NCBI RefSeq assembly: GCF_011378715.1 | Contig: NZ_WTKU01000003.1 | Span: 186,001 to 250,000 of the forward strand | DNA from: Psychromonas sp. SA13A | Lineage (GTDB): Bacteria; Pseudomonadota; Gammaproteobacteria; Enterobacterales; Psychromonadaceae | DNA: 64,000 nucleotides | Reading direction: 5' to 3' | In this document: in pieces, positions 28,681 to 37,872 of the stretch | How positions within the stretch are numbered: position 1 is the stretch's first letter | How the letters are laid out: the number at the start of each line of letters is the position of its first letter | The notes under the pieces: model-generated | What the model saw: the letters and a program-made list of their open reading frames with translations, nothing else | Database searches by the model: none | What the model was told of the DNA's origin: nothing | Translations under genes and position numbers: made by a program

Positions 28681-29331
28681 TTAAAGGAGTTTGATACCGC
28701 ATCCCTTTAACACTATTTGTGTAATAAGTTCTGCACCTGTTTCAAAATCATCATCTTCGAGTTCTGTTTTACCCATCAATATACTACTTTGTAAGCCATA
28801 GTCAGCATAGGCCTGCGTAGATGACCAGATCATAAATAGTAAGTGTTCAGGGCTGATCGGATTCATCCACTGTTTCGCTATCCATTCTCGAATCACTTGG
28901 CAGGTTCGAATAAACTGAGTTTTTAAATCCGTTTGTAATTTATCCCTCAGGAAAGGTGCCCCGTGCAGTAGCTCTGAGGCGAAGATCCGTGATGCATTTG
29001 AATGGTCTTTAGATTGTTTTATCTTAAGCAATATATAGTGCCTAAGGGCTTGTTTAGGGTGTTGCTCAGCGGTCATCTCTTCCATATCAACCATCCAGAT
29101 TTTTAAAATCTTACTGAGCACTTCTTTATACAGAACTTCTTTGGTTTTGAAATAATAAAGGATATTAGATTTAGGGAGTTTTGCTTGGTCTGCAATAGCG
29201 GAAATAGTGGTGCCGTTATAACCGTACTCGGCAAAGCGTTGTTCGGCCACGCTTAAAATCAACTGTAAATTATCTTTACGAATATCGGCTGATTTTCGGC
29301 GTTTTATTACACTTTTTTTCATGTCATTCAT
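28681..29331 (-). CDS. RutR-like TetR-family repressor of pyrimidine catabolism
   Basis: 216 residues. The N-terminal helix-turn-helix (LSVAEQRFAEYGYNGTTISAIADQAKLPKSNILYYFKTKEVLY, about 27-70) and the C-terminal domain (HYILLKIKQSKDHSNASRIFASELLHGAPFL and HLLFMIWSSTQAYADYG) follow E. coli RutR along their length. RutR senses uracil and thymine and releases its operator when they bind. Here the gene sits inside the locus and three RutR-type sites lie in its divergent promoters, including its own. Lys/Arg-rich N-terminal extension. An ATG at 29322 (MKKSVIKRR) is an alternative start. Confidence 0.85.
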   Translation of the reverse strand: MNDMKKSVIKRRKSADIRKDNLQLILSVAEQRFAEYGYNGTTISAIADQAKLPKSNILYYFKTKEVLYKEVLSKILKIWMVDMEEMTAEQHPKQALRHYILLKIKQSKDHSNASRIFASELLHGAPFLRDKLQTDLKTQFIRTCQVIREWIAKQWMNPISPEHLLFMIWSSTQAYADYGLQSSILMGKTELEDDDFETGAELITQIVLKGCGIKLL

Positions 29332-29520
29332 TGATGATTCTCCGCACTGTTATATTGCAACAGCCTTGTCATGGTGCAATATTATTCCATATTCTTACTC
29401 TAAATCGAAGTGATTATTATTTAATCTTTTATCAGCGACTTAGATGAACAATATAAGCTTAATTTATATACTAAGCAAAACAATCGCTTAGCTTGTTTTT
29501 TGTATTTTTAATTGAACTTG

Positions 29521-29536
29521 TTGACTCCGTGGTCAG
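29521..29536. promoter_or_regulatory. RutR-like operator 3
   Basis: TTGACTCCGTGGTCAG matches 11 of the 14 fixed positions of the RutR consensus, with an intact TGGTCA half. It lies in the divergent region between the repressor gene and preT, about 90 bp from the preT start. Confidence 0.55.
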
Positions 29537-29622
29537 GTAGTTGGCTTGCAGATTGCATTATTCCATTGTAATTCACAATGAGATAAGCCGATCATTAATT
29601 ATAAATAGGAGAGATTATAGTG

Positions 29623-30999
29623 ATGAATAAGGATAATTCAGTAAGCTATTCACAACAGCAATTAGCTTTAAACCAAATGTTTAAGGATATCAACCCCGCA
29701 CTAAGTGCTCGACAAGCCGGTATCGAGAGTTCACGTTGTTATTATTGTTACGATGCACCTTGCATTAAAGCATGTCCTTCGAAAATCAATATTCCTAGCT
29801 TCATCGCTAGTATTCATGCCGATGATTTAACTGGTGCAGCTAAAACTATCTATAAAGAAAATATCATGGGCGGAAGTTGTGCGCGTGTTTGCCCTACAGA
29901 AATTCTTTGTGAGCAAGCTTGTGTGAGAAATCACGAAGCAGAGCAATTACCAGTAAAAATTGGTTTGTTACAACGTCACGCAACGGATAACGCAGAGTTT
30001 GAAGGCCATCCCTTCGAACGTGCCGCATCGACAGGCAAACGAATTGCGGTAGTTGGTGCAGGTCCAGCAGGGTTAAGTTGTGCTCATCGTCTGTCATTAC
30101 TAGGTAATGATGTAGACGTCTTTGAAGCCGAAGATAAAGCCGGTGGTTTAAATGAGTACGGTATTGCTAAATATAAACTGACTGAAAACTTTGCACAAAA
30201 AGAAGTTGATTTCATTTTAAGCATTGGCGGAATTACTGTGCACTATGAAACTGCATTGGGTCGAGATATTACTCTTGAACAATTGAAAGAAGATTTTGAT
30301 GCAGTGTTTTTAAGTATTGGTTTACAAGATACCTCATCACTGTATTTAGATAACGAAGACAATGAGATGGTGATTAACTCCGTTGATTATATTAAAGAAT
30401 TACGTCAAGCAACGGATCTCAAACAGTTAGATATTCCTAAAGATAGCGCGGTTGTTATTGGTGCTGGTAATACTGCGATTGATATTGCTTGTCAGTTAAA
30501 ACGTTTAGGTACGGAAGAAGTGACGTTAGTTTATCGCCGTGGCGAAGAGCAAATGAGTGCAACAAAGCATGAGCAACAAATTGCTAAAAACCACCAAGTC
30601 AGAATCAAAACATGGAGCCAGCCAGAAAGTATCGATGTCGATGATAACGGTAAAGTAACAGGCATGAGCTTTCGTAAAACTTATTTAGAAGATGGCAAAC
30701 TTAAAGGCGGTGATGTGCAGTTTGATGTTGCGTGTAGCGCCATTTTTAAAGCGGTAGGTCAAAAAATGGCTTACCCAGATGCAGAACAATTAATTCCTAC
30801 GATTAGTAACGGAAAAATCGCTACGTTTCACAACCAATTAACCAGTATTGATGGCGTATTTGCTGGTGGAGATTGTACTGGTGTCGGCCAAGATCTCACT
30901 GTTGAAGCGGTACAACAAGGAAAGTTGGCCGCAATCGCTATCAATGAGCAACTTAATGTCTCAACTACTACAAAATTACAAACAGCACTTAGCGCATAA
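29623..30999 (+). CDS. preT: Dihydropyrimidine dehydrogenase, NAD(P)H/FAD subunit PreT
   Basis: About 458 residues. The N-terminus has the cysteine-rich iron-sulfur region of GltD-like subunits (CYYCYDAPCIKACPSK and GGSCARVCPTEILCEQAC). FAD binding is at RIAVVGAGPAGLSCAHRL (about 146) and NAD(P)H binding at VVIGAGNTAIDIACQLKRLG (about 285). The C-terminus has GVFAGGDCTGVGQDLTVEAVQ. With PreA it forms the bacterial equivalent of mammalian dihydropyrimidine dehydrogenase and passes electrons for reduction of uracil or thymine. AGGAGAG precedes; both GTG 29620 and ATG 29623 are possible, and I take the ATG. preA follows after 14 bp. Confidence 0.93.
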   Translation: MNKDNSVSYSQQQLALNQMFKDINPALSARQAGIESSRCYYCYDAPCIKACPSKINIPSFIASIHADDLTGAAKTIYKENIMGGSCARVCPTEILCEQACVRNHEAEQLPVKIGLLQRHATDNAEFEGHPFERAASTGKRIAVVGAGPAGLSCAHRLSLLGNDVDVFEAEDKAGGLNEYGIAKYKLTENFAQKEVDFILSIGGITVHYETALGRDITLEQLKEDFDAVFLSIGLQDTSSLYLDNEDNEMVINSVDYIKELRQATDLKQLDIPKDSAVVIGAGNTAIDIACQLKRLGTEEVTLVYRRGEEQMSATKHEQQIAKNHQVRIKTWSQPESIDVDDNGKVTGMSFRKTYLEDGKLKGGDVQFDVACSAIFKAVGQKMAYPDAEQLIPTISNGKIATFHNQLTSIDGVFAGGDCTGVGQDLTVEAVQQGKLAAIAINEQLNVSTTTKLQTALSA

Positions 31000-31013
31000 C
31001 AGGGAGAAATAAC

Positions 31014-32288
31014 ATGGCTGACTTATCAATTGACTTCGTAGGTATTAAATCTCCTAACCCATTTTGGCTGGCATCAGCGCCACCAACGGATAAAGCGTAT
31101 AACGTTGAACGTGCTTATGAAGCAGGTTGGGGCGGTGTGGTGTGGAAAACATTAGGTGAAGACCCTGCCGCGGTAAATGTGTCTTCTCGTTACTCTGCGC
31201 TTTACGACCATAACGGTGATGTATCAGGTTTTAATAATATTGAATTAATCACCGACCGCAGTTTAGAAATCAATTTACGTGAAATTACAGAGGTTAAAAA
31301 ACGCTGGCCAGATCGTGCATTAGTGGTGTCTTTAATGATGCCCTGTGAAGAGCAAGTCTGGAAGCGTATTCTCAAACTCGTTGAAGCAACGGGTGCGGAT
31401 GGTGTTGAGCTTAACTTTGGTTGTCCACATGGTATGCCTGAACGTGGTATGGGCGCAGCGGTTGGACAAGTGCCAGAGTATGTTGAAATGGTGACTCGTT
31501 GGTGTAAACAGCACAGTAAAATGCCGGTTATTGTTAAATTAACACCGAATATTACCGATGTACGCCTTCCGGCTCGTGCCGCTAAAAGTGGTGGGGCTGA
31601 TGCGGTTTCTCTGATCAATACGATTAATTCGATCACGGGTATCGACCTTGATGCAATGGCTGCTCGTCCGATGGTGGATGGTAAAAGTACCCATGGTGGT
31701 TATTGTGGTCCTGCGGTGAAACCTATTGCGCTTAGCATGACCAGTGAGATTGCCCGTGACCCTGAAACAGCGGGTCTGCCAATTTCTGGTATCGGTGGTA
31801 TTGGTAACTGGAAAGATGCGGCTGAGTTTATTGCATTAGGTGCAGGCTCTGTACAAGTGTGTACTGCCGCGATGATTTACGGTTTTAATATTGTCGAAGA
31901 AATGAAAGAAGGCCTTTCAAATTGGATGGACAGTAAAGGCTACGAAAATATTAATGACTTTAAAGGTTTAGCAGTTCCCAACACCACAGATTGGAAAAAA
32001 CTCAACATGAACTACAAAGTGGTTGCGACCATTGATGAGGATAAATGTATTGGGTGTGGTCGTTGCTACCAAGCTTGTGAAGATACGTCGCATCAGGCCA
32101 TTACAGTAACCTCTAATGATGATGGCACCAATACTTTCGGTATTATTGATGATAACTGTGTGGGATGTAATTTATGTGAAATCACTTGCCCAGTTGATGA
32201 TTGTATCACCATGGATGAACGCTCTGAAGGCCAACCCTATATGAACTGGATGGAAGATGTGCGTAATCCTCACCGTGAAGAAGCGTAA
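31014..32288 (+). CDS. preA: Dihydropyrimidine dehydrogenase, catalytic subunit PreA
   Basis: 424 residues, FMN-containing TIM barrel (ADLSIDFVGIKSPNPFWLASAPPTD, NFGCPHGMPERGMGAAVGQ, VKLTPNITD, ISGIGGIGNWKDAAEF) followed by two [4Fe-4S] motifs (CIGCGRCYQACEDTSHQ and CVGCNLCEITCPVDDC). It reduces uracil and thymine to the dihydro forms, the first catabolic step. Close, from memory, to Pseudomonas-type PydA. The cysteine that serves as general acid in mammalian enzyme at the ...GMGLACGQ loop is valine here (GMGAAVGQ). AGGGAGAA ribosome site before ATG. Confidence 0.94.
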   Translation: MADLSIDFVGIKSPNPFWLASAPPTDKAYNVERAYEAGWGGVVWKTLGEDPAAVNVSSRYSALYDHNGDVSGFNNIELITDRSLEINLREITEVKKRWPDRALVVSLMMPCEEQVWKRILKLVEATGADGVELNFGCPHGMPERGMGAAVGQVPEYVEMVTRWCKQHSKMPVIVKLTPNITDVRLPARAAKSGGADAVSLINTINSITGIDLDAMAARPMVDGKSTHGGYCGPAVKPIALSMTSEIARDPETAGLPISGIGGIGNWKDAAEFIALGAGSVQVCTAAMIYGFNIVEEMKEGLSNWMDSKGYENINDFKGLAVPNTTDWKKLNMNYKVVATIDEDKCIGCGRCYQACEDTSHQAITVTSNDDGTNTFGIIDDNCVGCNLCEITCPVDDCITMDERSEGQPYMNWMEDVRNPHREEA

Positions 32289-32336
32289 CGTAGTGAATAA
32301 AAATATGGCATTAGCTAATTAATTTTGAGGTGAATA

Positions 32337-33677
32337 ATGAATAATGAAAAATTACTAAATACTGGCATAACTCAATCCCAACTCGATGCTCATTGGATGC
32401 CTTATACAGGTAACCGTGAATTCAAAAAAGACCCGCGTATTATTACCTCTGCGCAGGGTAAATATTATACCGATTCAAAAGGGCGACAAATATTTGATGG
32501 GCTATCTGGCTTATGGTGTTGTGGTTTAGGGCACGGTCGACCAGAGATTGCTGAAGCCGTTAGTGAACAATTAAAAACATTAGATTACTCTCCAGGTTTT
32601 CAATTTGGACATGCCAAATCATTTCAACTTGCAGAAAAAATTACGGATTTTATGCCTAAGGGCCTTAATCGTGTTTTCTATACAGGCTCGGGTTCTGAAG
32701 CCGCTGAAACGTCATTAAAAATGGCGCGCGGTTATTGGCGTAAAAAAGGCATGGCGGGTAAAACTAAATTAATTGGTCGTGGTTTAGGCTATCACGGTAG
32801 TAATTTCGGTGGTATTTCAGTGGGCGGTATTGGTGGAAATCGTGCTTTATTTGGTCCTGCGGTTGAGGCTGATCATTTACGTCATACCCTTTTACCTGAA
32901 AATTTATTTTGCCAAGGTCAACCGAAATCTGGTGCTGAATTGGCTAATGAATTAATAGAGCTGATTGCATTACATGATGCCTCTAATATTGCGGCAGTAA
33001 TTGTAGAGCCGCTATCAGGTTCTGGAGGGGTTATTCCACCGCCCATCGGTTATTTAAACCGCCTGCGTGAAATCTGTGATGATAATAATATTTTACTTAT
33101 CTTTGATGAAGTTATTTGTAGCTTTGGTCGAATGGGCGAAAACACGGGGGCTGAAGCTTTTGGTGTTGTACCCGATATTATCAACATCGCTAAACAAGTG
33201 ACGAATGGCACTATCCCAATGGGTGCGGTGATCGCGAAGCAAGAGATATATGATACTTATATGGACCAAGGTGGCCCTGAATATATGGTTGAGTTCTCTC
33301 ATGGTTATACCTATTCAGCTCACCCCGTGGCTTGTGCTGCTGGTATTGCAGCATTAGATATATTGAAACAAGATAAATTAGTTGAACGTGTTAAAGCACT
33401 TAGTCCTTATTTTGAAAATGCAGTTCACAGTTTAAAAGGCTGTAAATATGTAACAGACATTAGAAACTATGGTTTCTCCGCTGGTTTTAGTATTGAAGCT
33501 TTTCCTGGTGAACCCGCATTACGTCCTTATCAAATCGCCATGAAAATGTGGGAGAAAGGATTTTATGTTCGTTATGGAGGCACAAACATTCAATTAGGTT
33601 TGCCTTTCACCAGTGAAAAAGAAGAGATCGACTCTTTGATTAATGCACTTGGCGACACTTTTAATGAAATGGCTTAG
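32337..33677 (+). CDS. Omega-amino acid:pyruvate (beta-alanine) transaminase
   Basis: 446 residues, class III PLP aminotransferase. Begins HWMPYTGNREFKKDPRIITSAQGKYYTD, typical of beta-alanine:pyruvate transaminases. Cofactor motifs: YTGSGSEAAETSLKMARGYW, GYHGSNFGGISVGG, LLIFDEVICSFGRMGE, and the Schiff-base lysine in NIAKQVTNG. In this operon it should convert beta-alanine to malonate semialdehyde (and 3-aminoisobutyrate to methylmalonate semialdehyde). TGAGGTG ribosome site, 48 bp after preA. Next gene, MmsA, uses its product. Confidence 0.93.
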   Translation: MNNEKLLNTGITQSQLDAHWMPYTGNREFKKDPRIITSAQGKYYTDSKGRQIFDGLSGLWCCGLGHGRPEIAEAVSEQLKTLDYSPGFQFGHAKSFQLAEKITDFMPKGLNRVFYTGSGSEAAETSLKMARGYWRKKGMAGKTKLIGRGLGYHGSNFGGISVGGIGGNRALFGPAVEADHLRHTLLPENLFCQGQPKSGAELANELIELIALHDASNIAAVIVEPLSGSGGVIPPPIGYLNRLREICDDNNILLIFDEVICSFGRMGENTGAEAFGVVPDIINIAKQVTNGTIPMGAVIAKQEIYDTYMDQGGPEYMVEFSHGYTYSAHPVACAAGIAALDILKQDKLVERVKALSPYFENAVHSLKGCKYVTDIRNYGFSAGFSIEAFPGEPALRPYQIAMKMWEKGFYVRYGGTNIQLGLPFTSEKEEIDSLINALGDTFNEMA

Positions 33678-33719
33678 AAAATTAAGCGAGTTGGTATCAA
33701 TAGCCGCATGGAGATTTTT

Positions 33720-35213
33720 ATGACACAAGTAGTAGGCCACCTTATCGATGGCGAAATAATAAATGACAATCATCAAACGCAAGATGTTTTTGATCCTGCG
33801 CTGGGTACAGTCGCAACACAAGTCGCATTAGCTTCTAAAGAAACGGTTGAATTGGCAATTGCATCAGCCCAAAAAGCGTTTCCTGAATGGCGTAATACTC
33901 CGCCTTTAAAGCGTGCACGTATTATGTTTAAATTTAAAGAATTATTAGAAATCAATAGAGATAAAATTTGCAATTTATTAGGCAAAGAGCATGGCAAAAT
34001 ATTACATGATGCCGCGGGGGAATTACAGCGAGGTATTGAGAATGTTGAATATGCTTGTGGTGCTCCCGAGCTGTTAAAAGGCGAACACAGTAAGAATGCG
34101 GGGCCAAATGTTGATTCTTGGAGCGAGTTACAGCCATTGGGTATAGTTGCTGGTATTACACCTTTTAACTTTCCTGCCATGGTGCCAATGTGGATGTTTC
34201 CATTGGCGATTGTGTGTGGTAACTGTTTTATTTTAAAACCATCGGAAAGAAATCCAAGTGCTACTTTGTACATTGCACAATTATTACAAGAAGCAGGCTT
34301 ACCTAAAGGTGTGTTGAATGTCGTTAATGGAGACAAAGAGGCGGTTGATGCACTGTTAGCTGATAAGCGTGTTAAAGCGGTTAGTTTTGTGGGTTCAACT
34401 CCGATTGCAGAGCATATTTATACTAAAGCAACCGCTAACGGTAAACGTTGCCAAGCATTAGGCGGTGCTAAAAACCATGCCATTATTATGCCTGATGCTG
34501 ATATGGATAATGCTGCAAACCAACTATTGGGTGCTGCATTTGGATCTTCTGGTGAGCGTTGTATGGCGTTATCTGTTGTGGTTGCCGTGGGTAATAAAGC
34601 CGCGGATGAGTTGATTGAAAAAATGACCGTTTCGATGAAAGCGCTAAAAGTCGGCGTATTTGATAATACGGATAATGACTTTGGACCTGTTATTACAAAA
34701 CAGCATCAAGAAAAAGTAATTGGTTACATTGATAGTGCTGAGCAACAAGGCGCTAAAATTATTGTCGATGGACGTACGTTAAAAGTAGAAGGTTATGCTA
34801 ATGGCTACTTTGTTGGCGCAACATTAATTGATAATGTGAAAGCAGAAATGGATAGCTATAAAGCGGAAATATTCGGCCCAGTATTACAGGTGATGCGCGT
34901 TGAGTCGATGCAACAGGCGATGCAGTTAATCAATAACCATGAATATGGTAACGGTACTTGTATCTTCACCCGTGATGGTGAAGCGGCGCGCTACTTCTCT
35001 GATAATATAGAAGTTGGGATGGTGGGTATTAACGTACCATTACCAGTGCCGGTTGCTTATCACAGTTTCGGTGGTTGGAAACGTTCGTTATTTGGTGACT
35101 TAAGTGCCTACGGCCCAGATGGTGTTAAGTTTTATACTAAACGTAAAACCATCACTCAGCGTTGGCCTTCAAGTGGTGTAAGAGAGGGTGCTAGCTTTGC
35201 TTTTCCTAGCTAA
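33720..35213 (+). CDS. mmsA: CoA-acylating (methyl)malonate-semialdehyde dehydrogenase
   Basis: About 497 residues, aldehyde dehydrogenase superfamily. PFNFPAMVPMWMFPLAI, KPSERNPSATL, VSFVGSTPIAEHIY and the catalytic Cys in FGSSGERCMALSVVV mark the MmsA branch, which makes acetyl-CoA from malonate semialdehyde and propionyl-CoA from methylmalonate semialdehyde. This is the last step needed to take uracil or thymine carbon to central metabolism. The ATG at 33720 has GGAG 9 bases upstream; an ATG at 33708 contains the site. A strong terminator ends the operon. Confidence 0.94.
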   Translation: MTQVVGHLIDGEIINDNHQTQDVFDPALGTVATQVALASKETVELAIASAQKAFPEWRNTPPLKRARIMFKFKELLEINRDKICNLLGKEHGKILHDAAGELQRGIENVEYACGAPELLKGEHSKNAGPNVDSWSELQPLGIVAGITPFNFPAMVPMWMFPLAIVCGNCFILKPSERNPSATLYIAQLLQEAGLPKGVLNVVNGDKEAVDALLADKRVKAVSFVGSTPIAEHIYTKATANGKRCQALGGAKNHAIIMPDADMDNAANQLLGAAFGSSGERCMALSVVVAVGNKAADELIEKMTVSMKALKVGVFDNTDNDFGPVITKQHQEKVIGYIDSAEQQGAKIIVDGRTLKVEGYANGYFVGATLIDNVKAEMDSYKAEIFGPVLQVMRVESMQQAMQLINNHEYGNGTCIFTRDGEAARYFSDNIEVGMVGINVPLPVPVAYHSFGGWKRSLFGDLSAYGPDGVKFYTKRKTITQRWPSSGVREGASFAFPS

Positions 35214-35646
35214 TGATTGGTAAGCTTTACTCAGTAAAGTCTACTTTAAGGTTATTTACTAACGCTATATTTCAACGTAATAGCCCCTTGAGTGTTAAAC
35301 ACTTAAAGGGGCTTTTTTATACTGACTAGACCCATTTAATAACACTTGTTGAAATTAAATAACTGATTCAAAAAGCAATCATTTTCGTTTATGTTATAAA
35401 GAAAATAGATATCTATTTATCTATTTTCTTTAATCTACCTGCTTTAAATCTATATGCCTTTAATCTACCTATTTTAAATTTATCTATTTTTAGATTATCT
35501 AACTATACGACGATTTAAATCTGCTACGCTTATGGTTGTAGTGGTATAAGTGCAAATTTATAAATAAGAGCTAAACATATATTTCTTGTATTGCGGTTAA
35601 CGATATTAGCTTAACGGGTATAAGTTCATGAAAGGGAGCAGTGTTA
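35214..35646. other. Intergenic region with terminator and AT-rich duplications
   Basis: The terminator at 35282 is followed by degenerate repeats of TTTAATCTACCTATTTTAAAT type (about 35400-35510). No gene seen. Confidence 0.55.
35282..35318 (+). terminator. Rho-independent terminator of the pyrimidine operon
   Basis: AGCCCCTT(g)AGTGT-TAA-ACACT(t)AAGGGGCT followed by TTTTT. Confidence 0.92.
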
Positions 35647-36438
35647 GTGAGTCAGCATCAACAAAGTGATTATCAAAAAATCAATGATCATAAAAGTGAG
35701 CAGAAAAACAAGGAACAAAAAAATAGCTATCACAACAGTCGTCTATTAAAAATGCTTAAAGATTATCCGCAAGGGATCAAAGAGTATGATCTGTTAACAC
35801 TGTTACAGCAGCAACAATGTCCACAACAGCCCCCACAAGAATCTCCCAAAAAAACGCCTGAATCAGCACCAAAAACACCAGAACAAGAGCAGCAAGCAAA
35901 TTCGATAGATACGGCTTACTCGAAAAAAGAACCTTTTTCTAGAAATGCCACCTTCTTTGATAACTTAGACCTGTTTCAGAAACACTTTCTTTTATTTCAT
36001 GCACTCTATAAGTTAAATGATCAATTACAAGCACCTCAAGAGGGCATGCTTATTATCGAAGCCTTAAATATTCAATTTTTACCCGCCGAGCAAGGTCAGC
36101 AAAATAGAGCTAATGACCCTAAGTATAATCTACACCTTGAGTTGGCAAATCATGATCCATTAAGGGATTATTATTTGGATATCAAAAACTTGCACGATAC
36201 ATCAAGTGAAGATGTCGATAATCTATTAGACAGTTTTTGGCTTAATATGGGAGATAATAGTGAAAAGAACAGCGCATTAGCTTTACTTGATCTACAAGAA
36301 CCCTGTGATTTAGTGATTATTAAAAAGCGCTATCGACAATTATTGGTAAAATACCATCCCGATAAAGGCGGGTGTGTTGAAACGACTAAGGCATTGAATG
36401 ATGCGATGTCGGTGCTGAAGCGTTGTTATCCTGCTTAA
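35647..36438 (+). CDS. J-domain (DnaJ-related) co-chaperone
   Basis: About 263 residues. The N-terminal part (SRLLKMLKDYPQGIKEYDLLTLLQ, a Gln/Pro/Lys-rich linker, then LFQKHFLLFHALYKLNDQL) matches the architecture of DnaJ-related proteins in marine gammaproteobacteria. The C-terminal 60 residues are a J domain with the HPD motif in VKYHPDKGG, so it should stimulate an Hsp70 ATPase. The J domain being at the C-terminus is normal for this subgroup. The GTG at 35647 is 9 bases from GGGAG; the GTG at 35641 is too close. The poly-Gln/Pro linker (about 57-100) is probably disordered. Confidence 0.82.
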   Translation: MSQHQQSDYQKINDHKSEQKNKEQKNSYHNSRLLKMLKDYPQGIKEYDLLTLLQQQQCPQQPPQESPKKTPESAPKTPEQEQQANSIDTAYSKKEPFSRNATFFDNLDLFQKHFLLFHALYKLNDQLQAPQEGMLIIEALNIQFLPAEQGQQNRANDPKYNLHLELANHDPLRDYYLDIKNLHDTSSEDVDNLLDSFWLNMGDNSEKNSALALLDLQEPCDLVIIKKRYRQLLVKYHPDKGGCVETTKALNDAMSVLKRCYPA

Positions 36439-36584
36439 TACATGAGTTAAATAAGCTTTGTATGGTAACGCTGTTATCCTAACTAAAGTGAATAAAAGGG
36501 CGTCAAAAACTCTGTGTATCTCCCCGATACTAAATTGTTATTTTGGGGTCTATGAGATGTTTGTAACTTACAAAGCCGCAATAA

Positions 36585-36616
36585 AAAATGCATCGTGTAT
36601 TAGCGCGATGCATTTT
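36585..36616. terminator. Bidirectional terminator
   Basis: AAAATGCATCG ... CGATGCATTTT, 11-bp perfect stem with 10-nt loop, A-rich on one side and T-rich on the other. It lies between the convergent J-domain and lipoprotein genes. Confidence 0.85.
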
Positions 36617-36735
36617 GTTAACGATTAACATATTTCAGTGATAAATTAAGCCATGCTTGAAGTTATTCTTAAAGCTATATTAGGCTAAATAGTGGTTAGT
36701 TTTTGGTTCACCTTAATATGTTACTAGCTTAGTAA

Positions 36736-37092
36736 TTAACAGTCTTTATCTTCAGCGCCTAATTCACCTTTAACATCTTCACAGGCATCTTCTATGGCAT
36801 TACCTGTATCAGTTGCTGCGTCTTTTATTTTGTCACCTGCATCGCTAGCGGCATCTTTAGAGTCAGAGACAGCTTCGGTTAATGTATCACCTGCTTCTCC
36901 CGCTGCATTTTTAGTATCTGAAACAAGCGTATCAAGATTATCGCCAGCGTTTTCTGCAAATGATTTAGTTTCTGCAGCTGCTTCGTCAATATTTTCGCCT
37001 GCTGTTTCTGCGCTATCATCGCTACAAGCCGCTAAACCTAATGTTGAAGCCAGTGTTAATACTAATAGTGTTTTTTGTTTGTTAAAGTTCAT
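36736..37092 (-). CDS. Small LEA-like repetitive lipoprotein
   Basis: 118 residues. Signal peptide with lipobox LAAC (Cys about 23). The mature part is a run of 11-residue-like amphipathic repeats rich in Ala, Asp, Glu and Lys (ENAGDNLDTLVSDTKNAAGEAGDTLTEAV and following), ending in Cys. The pattern recalls LEA and YtxH/CsbD-type stress proteins; the acidic composition suggests an extended helix tethered to the membrane. The next gene upstream encodes a DUF1328 protein, and BON and MscS proteins lie nearby, so a role in osmotic or envelope stress is plausible. The stop is followed by a bidirectional terminator. Confidence 0.8.
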   Translation of the reverse strand: MNFNKQKTLLVLTLASTLGLAACSDDSAETAGENIDEAAAETKSFAENAGDNLDTLVSDTKNAAGEAGDTLTEAVSDSKDAASDAGDKIKDAATDTGNAIEDACEDVKGELGAEDKDC

Positions 37093-37205
37093 AGTCGATC
37101 TCCAGTAATAATTGATTTATGTGATATAGATTCACTGTAATGTTTAAAGTTCAAATGTTTTATGTGTATAAAATAGATTTGTTGAAATGCGTAACATTCA
37201 AATCC

Positions 37206-37382
37206 TTAAAGCTTTGGTGTTCGACCTCTTAGCGCATTAGCAATTAATGAAATCACCAGTAATACGACAAACACAAAGAATATTATTTTAGCTATTCCTG
37301 CCGCTGCTCCGGCTATTCCTGCAAAACCTAACACACCTGCGATAATTGCGACGATAAAGAAAGTTAATGCCCAACCTAACAT
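37206..37382 (-). CDS. DUF1328 small membrane protein (YtjA-like)
   Basis: 58 residues: [20 protein letters not shown] followed by [20 protein letters not shown] and a basic tail [10 protein letters not shown]. Two hydrophobic helices separated by a Gly/Ala turn and the LGWALTFF start identify the DUF1328/YtjA family, which is stress-induced in enterobacteria and has no known activity. AAGGAGC lies 7 bases upstream of the ATG. It precedes the LEA-like lipoprotein gene on the same strand by about 110 bp. Confidence 0.9.
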   Translation of the reverse strand: MLGWALTFFIVAIIAGVLGFAGIAGAAAGIAKIIFFVFVVLLVISLIANALRGRTPKL

Positions 37383-37872
37383 GTGATGCTCCTTTTTTTG
37401 TATGTTGAATGATGTTGTTGATATACATATTGCGAGATACGTGCCAGTTTTTAAGTAATTGATTTTAAAGTTTTAAATTATTTTTCCTGTTTTTGTGGAA
37501 ATGAGTTGAAGTAAACTTTACAAGATAAAATGTAAAGTTTGCAGAGCAAAGAAGGCGTGAATTACTCTATTGCTTATGCTGTTTAAATACTGCGAGGAAG
37601 GCTGTTATTAAACTTGATTGGTTATGAGAGAGGGTTGGTGATGGGACTTGATAGGTTTTGGGGCTTGATAGGTTTTGGGAATAGTAGGTCGAATAATCTT
37701 TAGAGGCATTTAATTTATTGTTAATAAATTGCACCGATAACCATCGCAAATAATAAGCAATGGTTATCGTTGTAGTGATGTAATAGGGGAGTAGTTTAGT
37801 GATGCGGTAGCTTTACCGATTTAACTAAAAAGTTAAAACTACTTCAAGATTTAACTCGAAGTTAAATAGAAG
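37383..37872. other. Intergenic region with duplication and hairpin
   Basis: Holds a 17-bp tandem duplication (ACTTGATAGGTTTTGGG, 37646-37679) and an inverted repeat CGATAACCAT/ATGGTTATCG at 37735-37769, which may terminate the hybrid-kinase transcript. The adjacent GAAGTTAAATA motif is also repeated. No gene seen. Confidence 0.5.

Noticed and set aside
35613-35621. AACGGGTAT resembling the right end of the MITE-like repeat
   Set aside because: The preceding 50 bp do not match the element; a 9-bp match is expected by chance.
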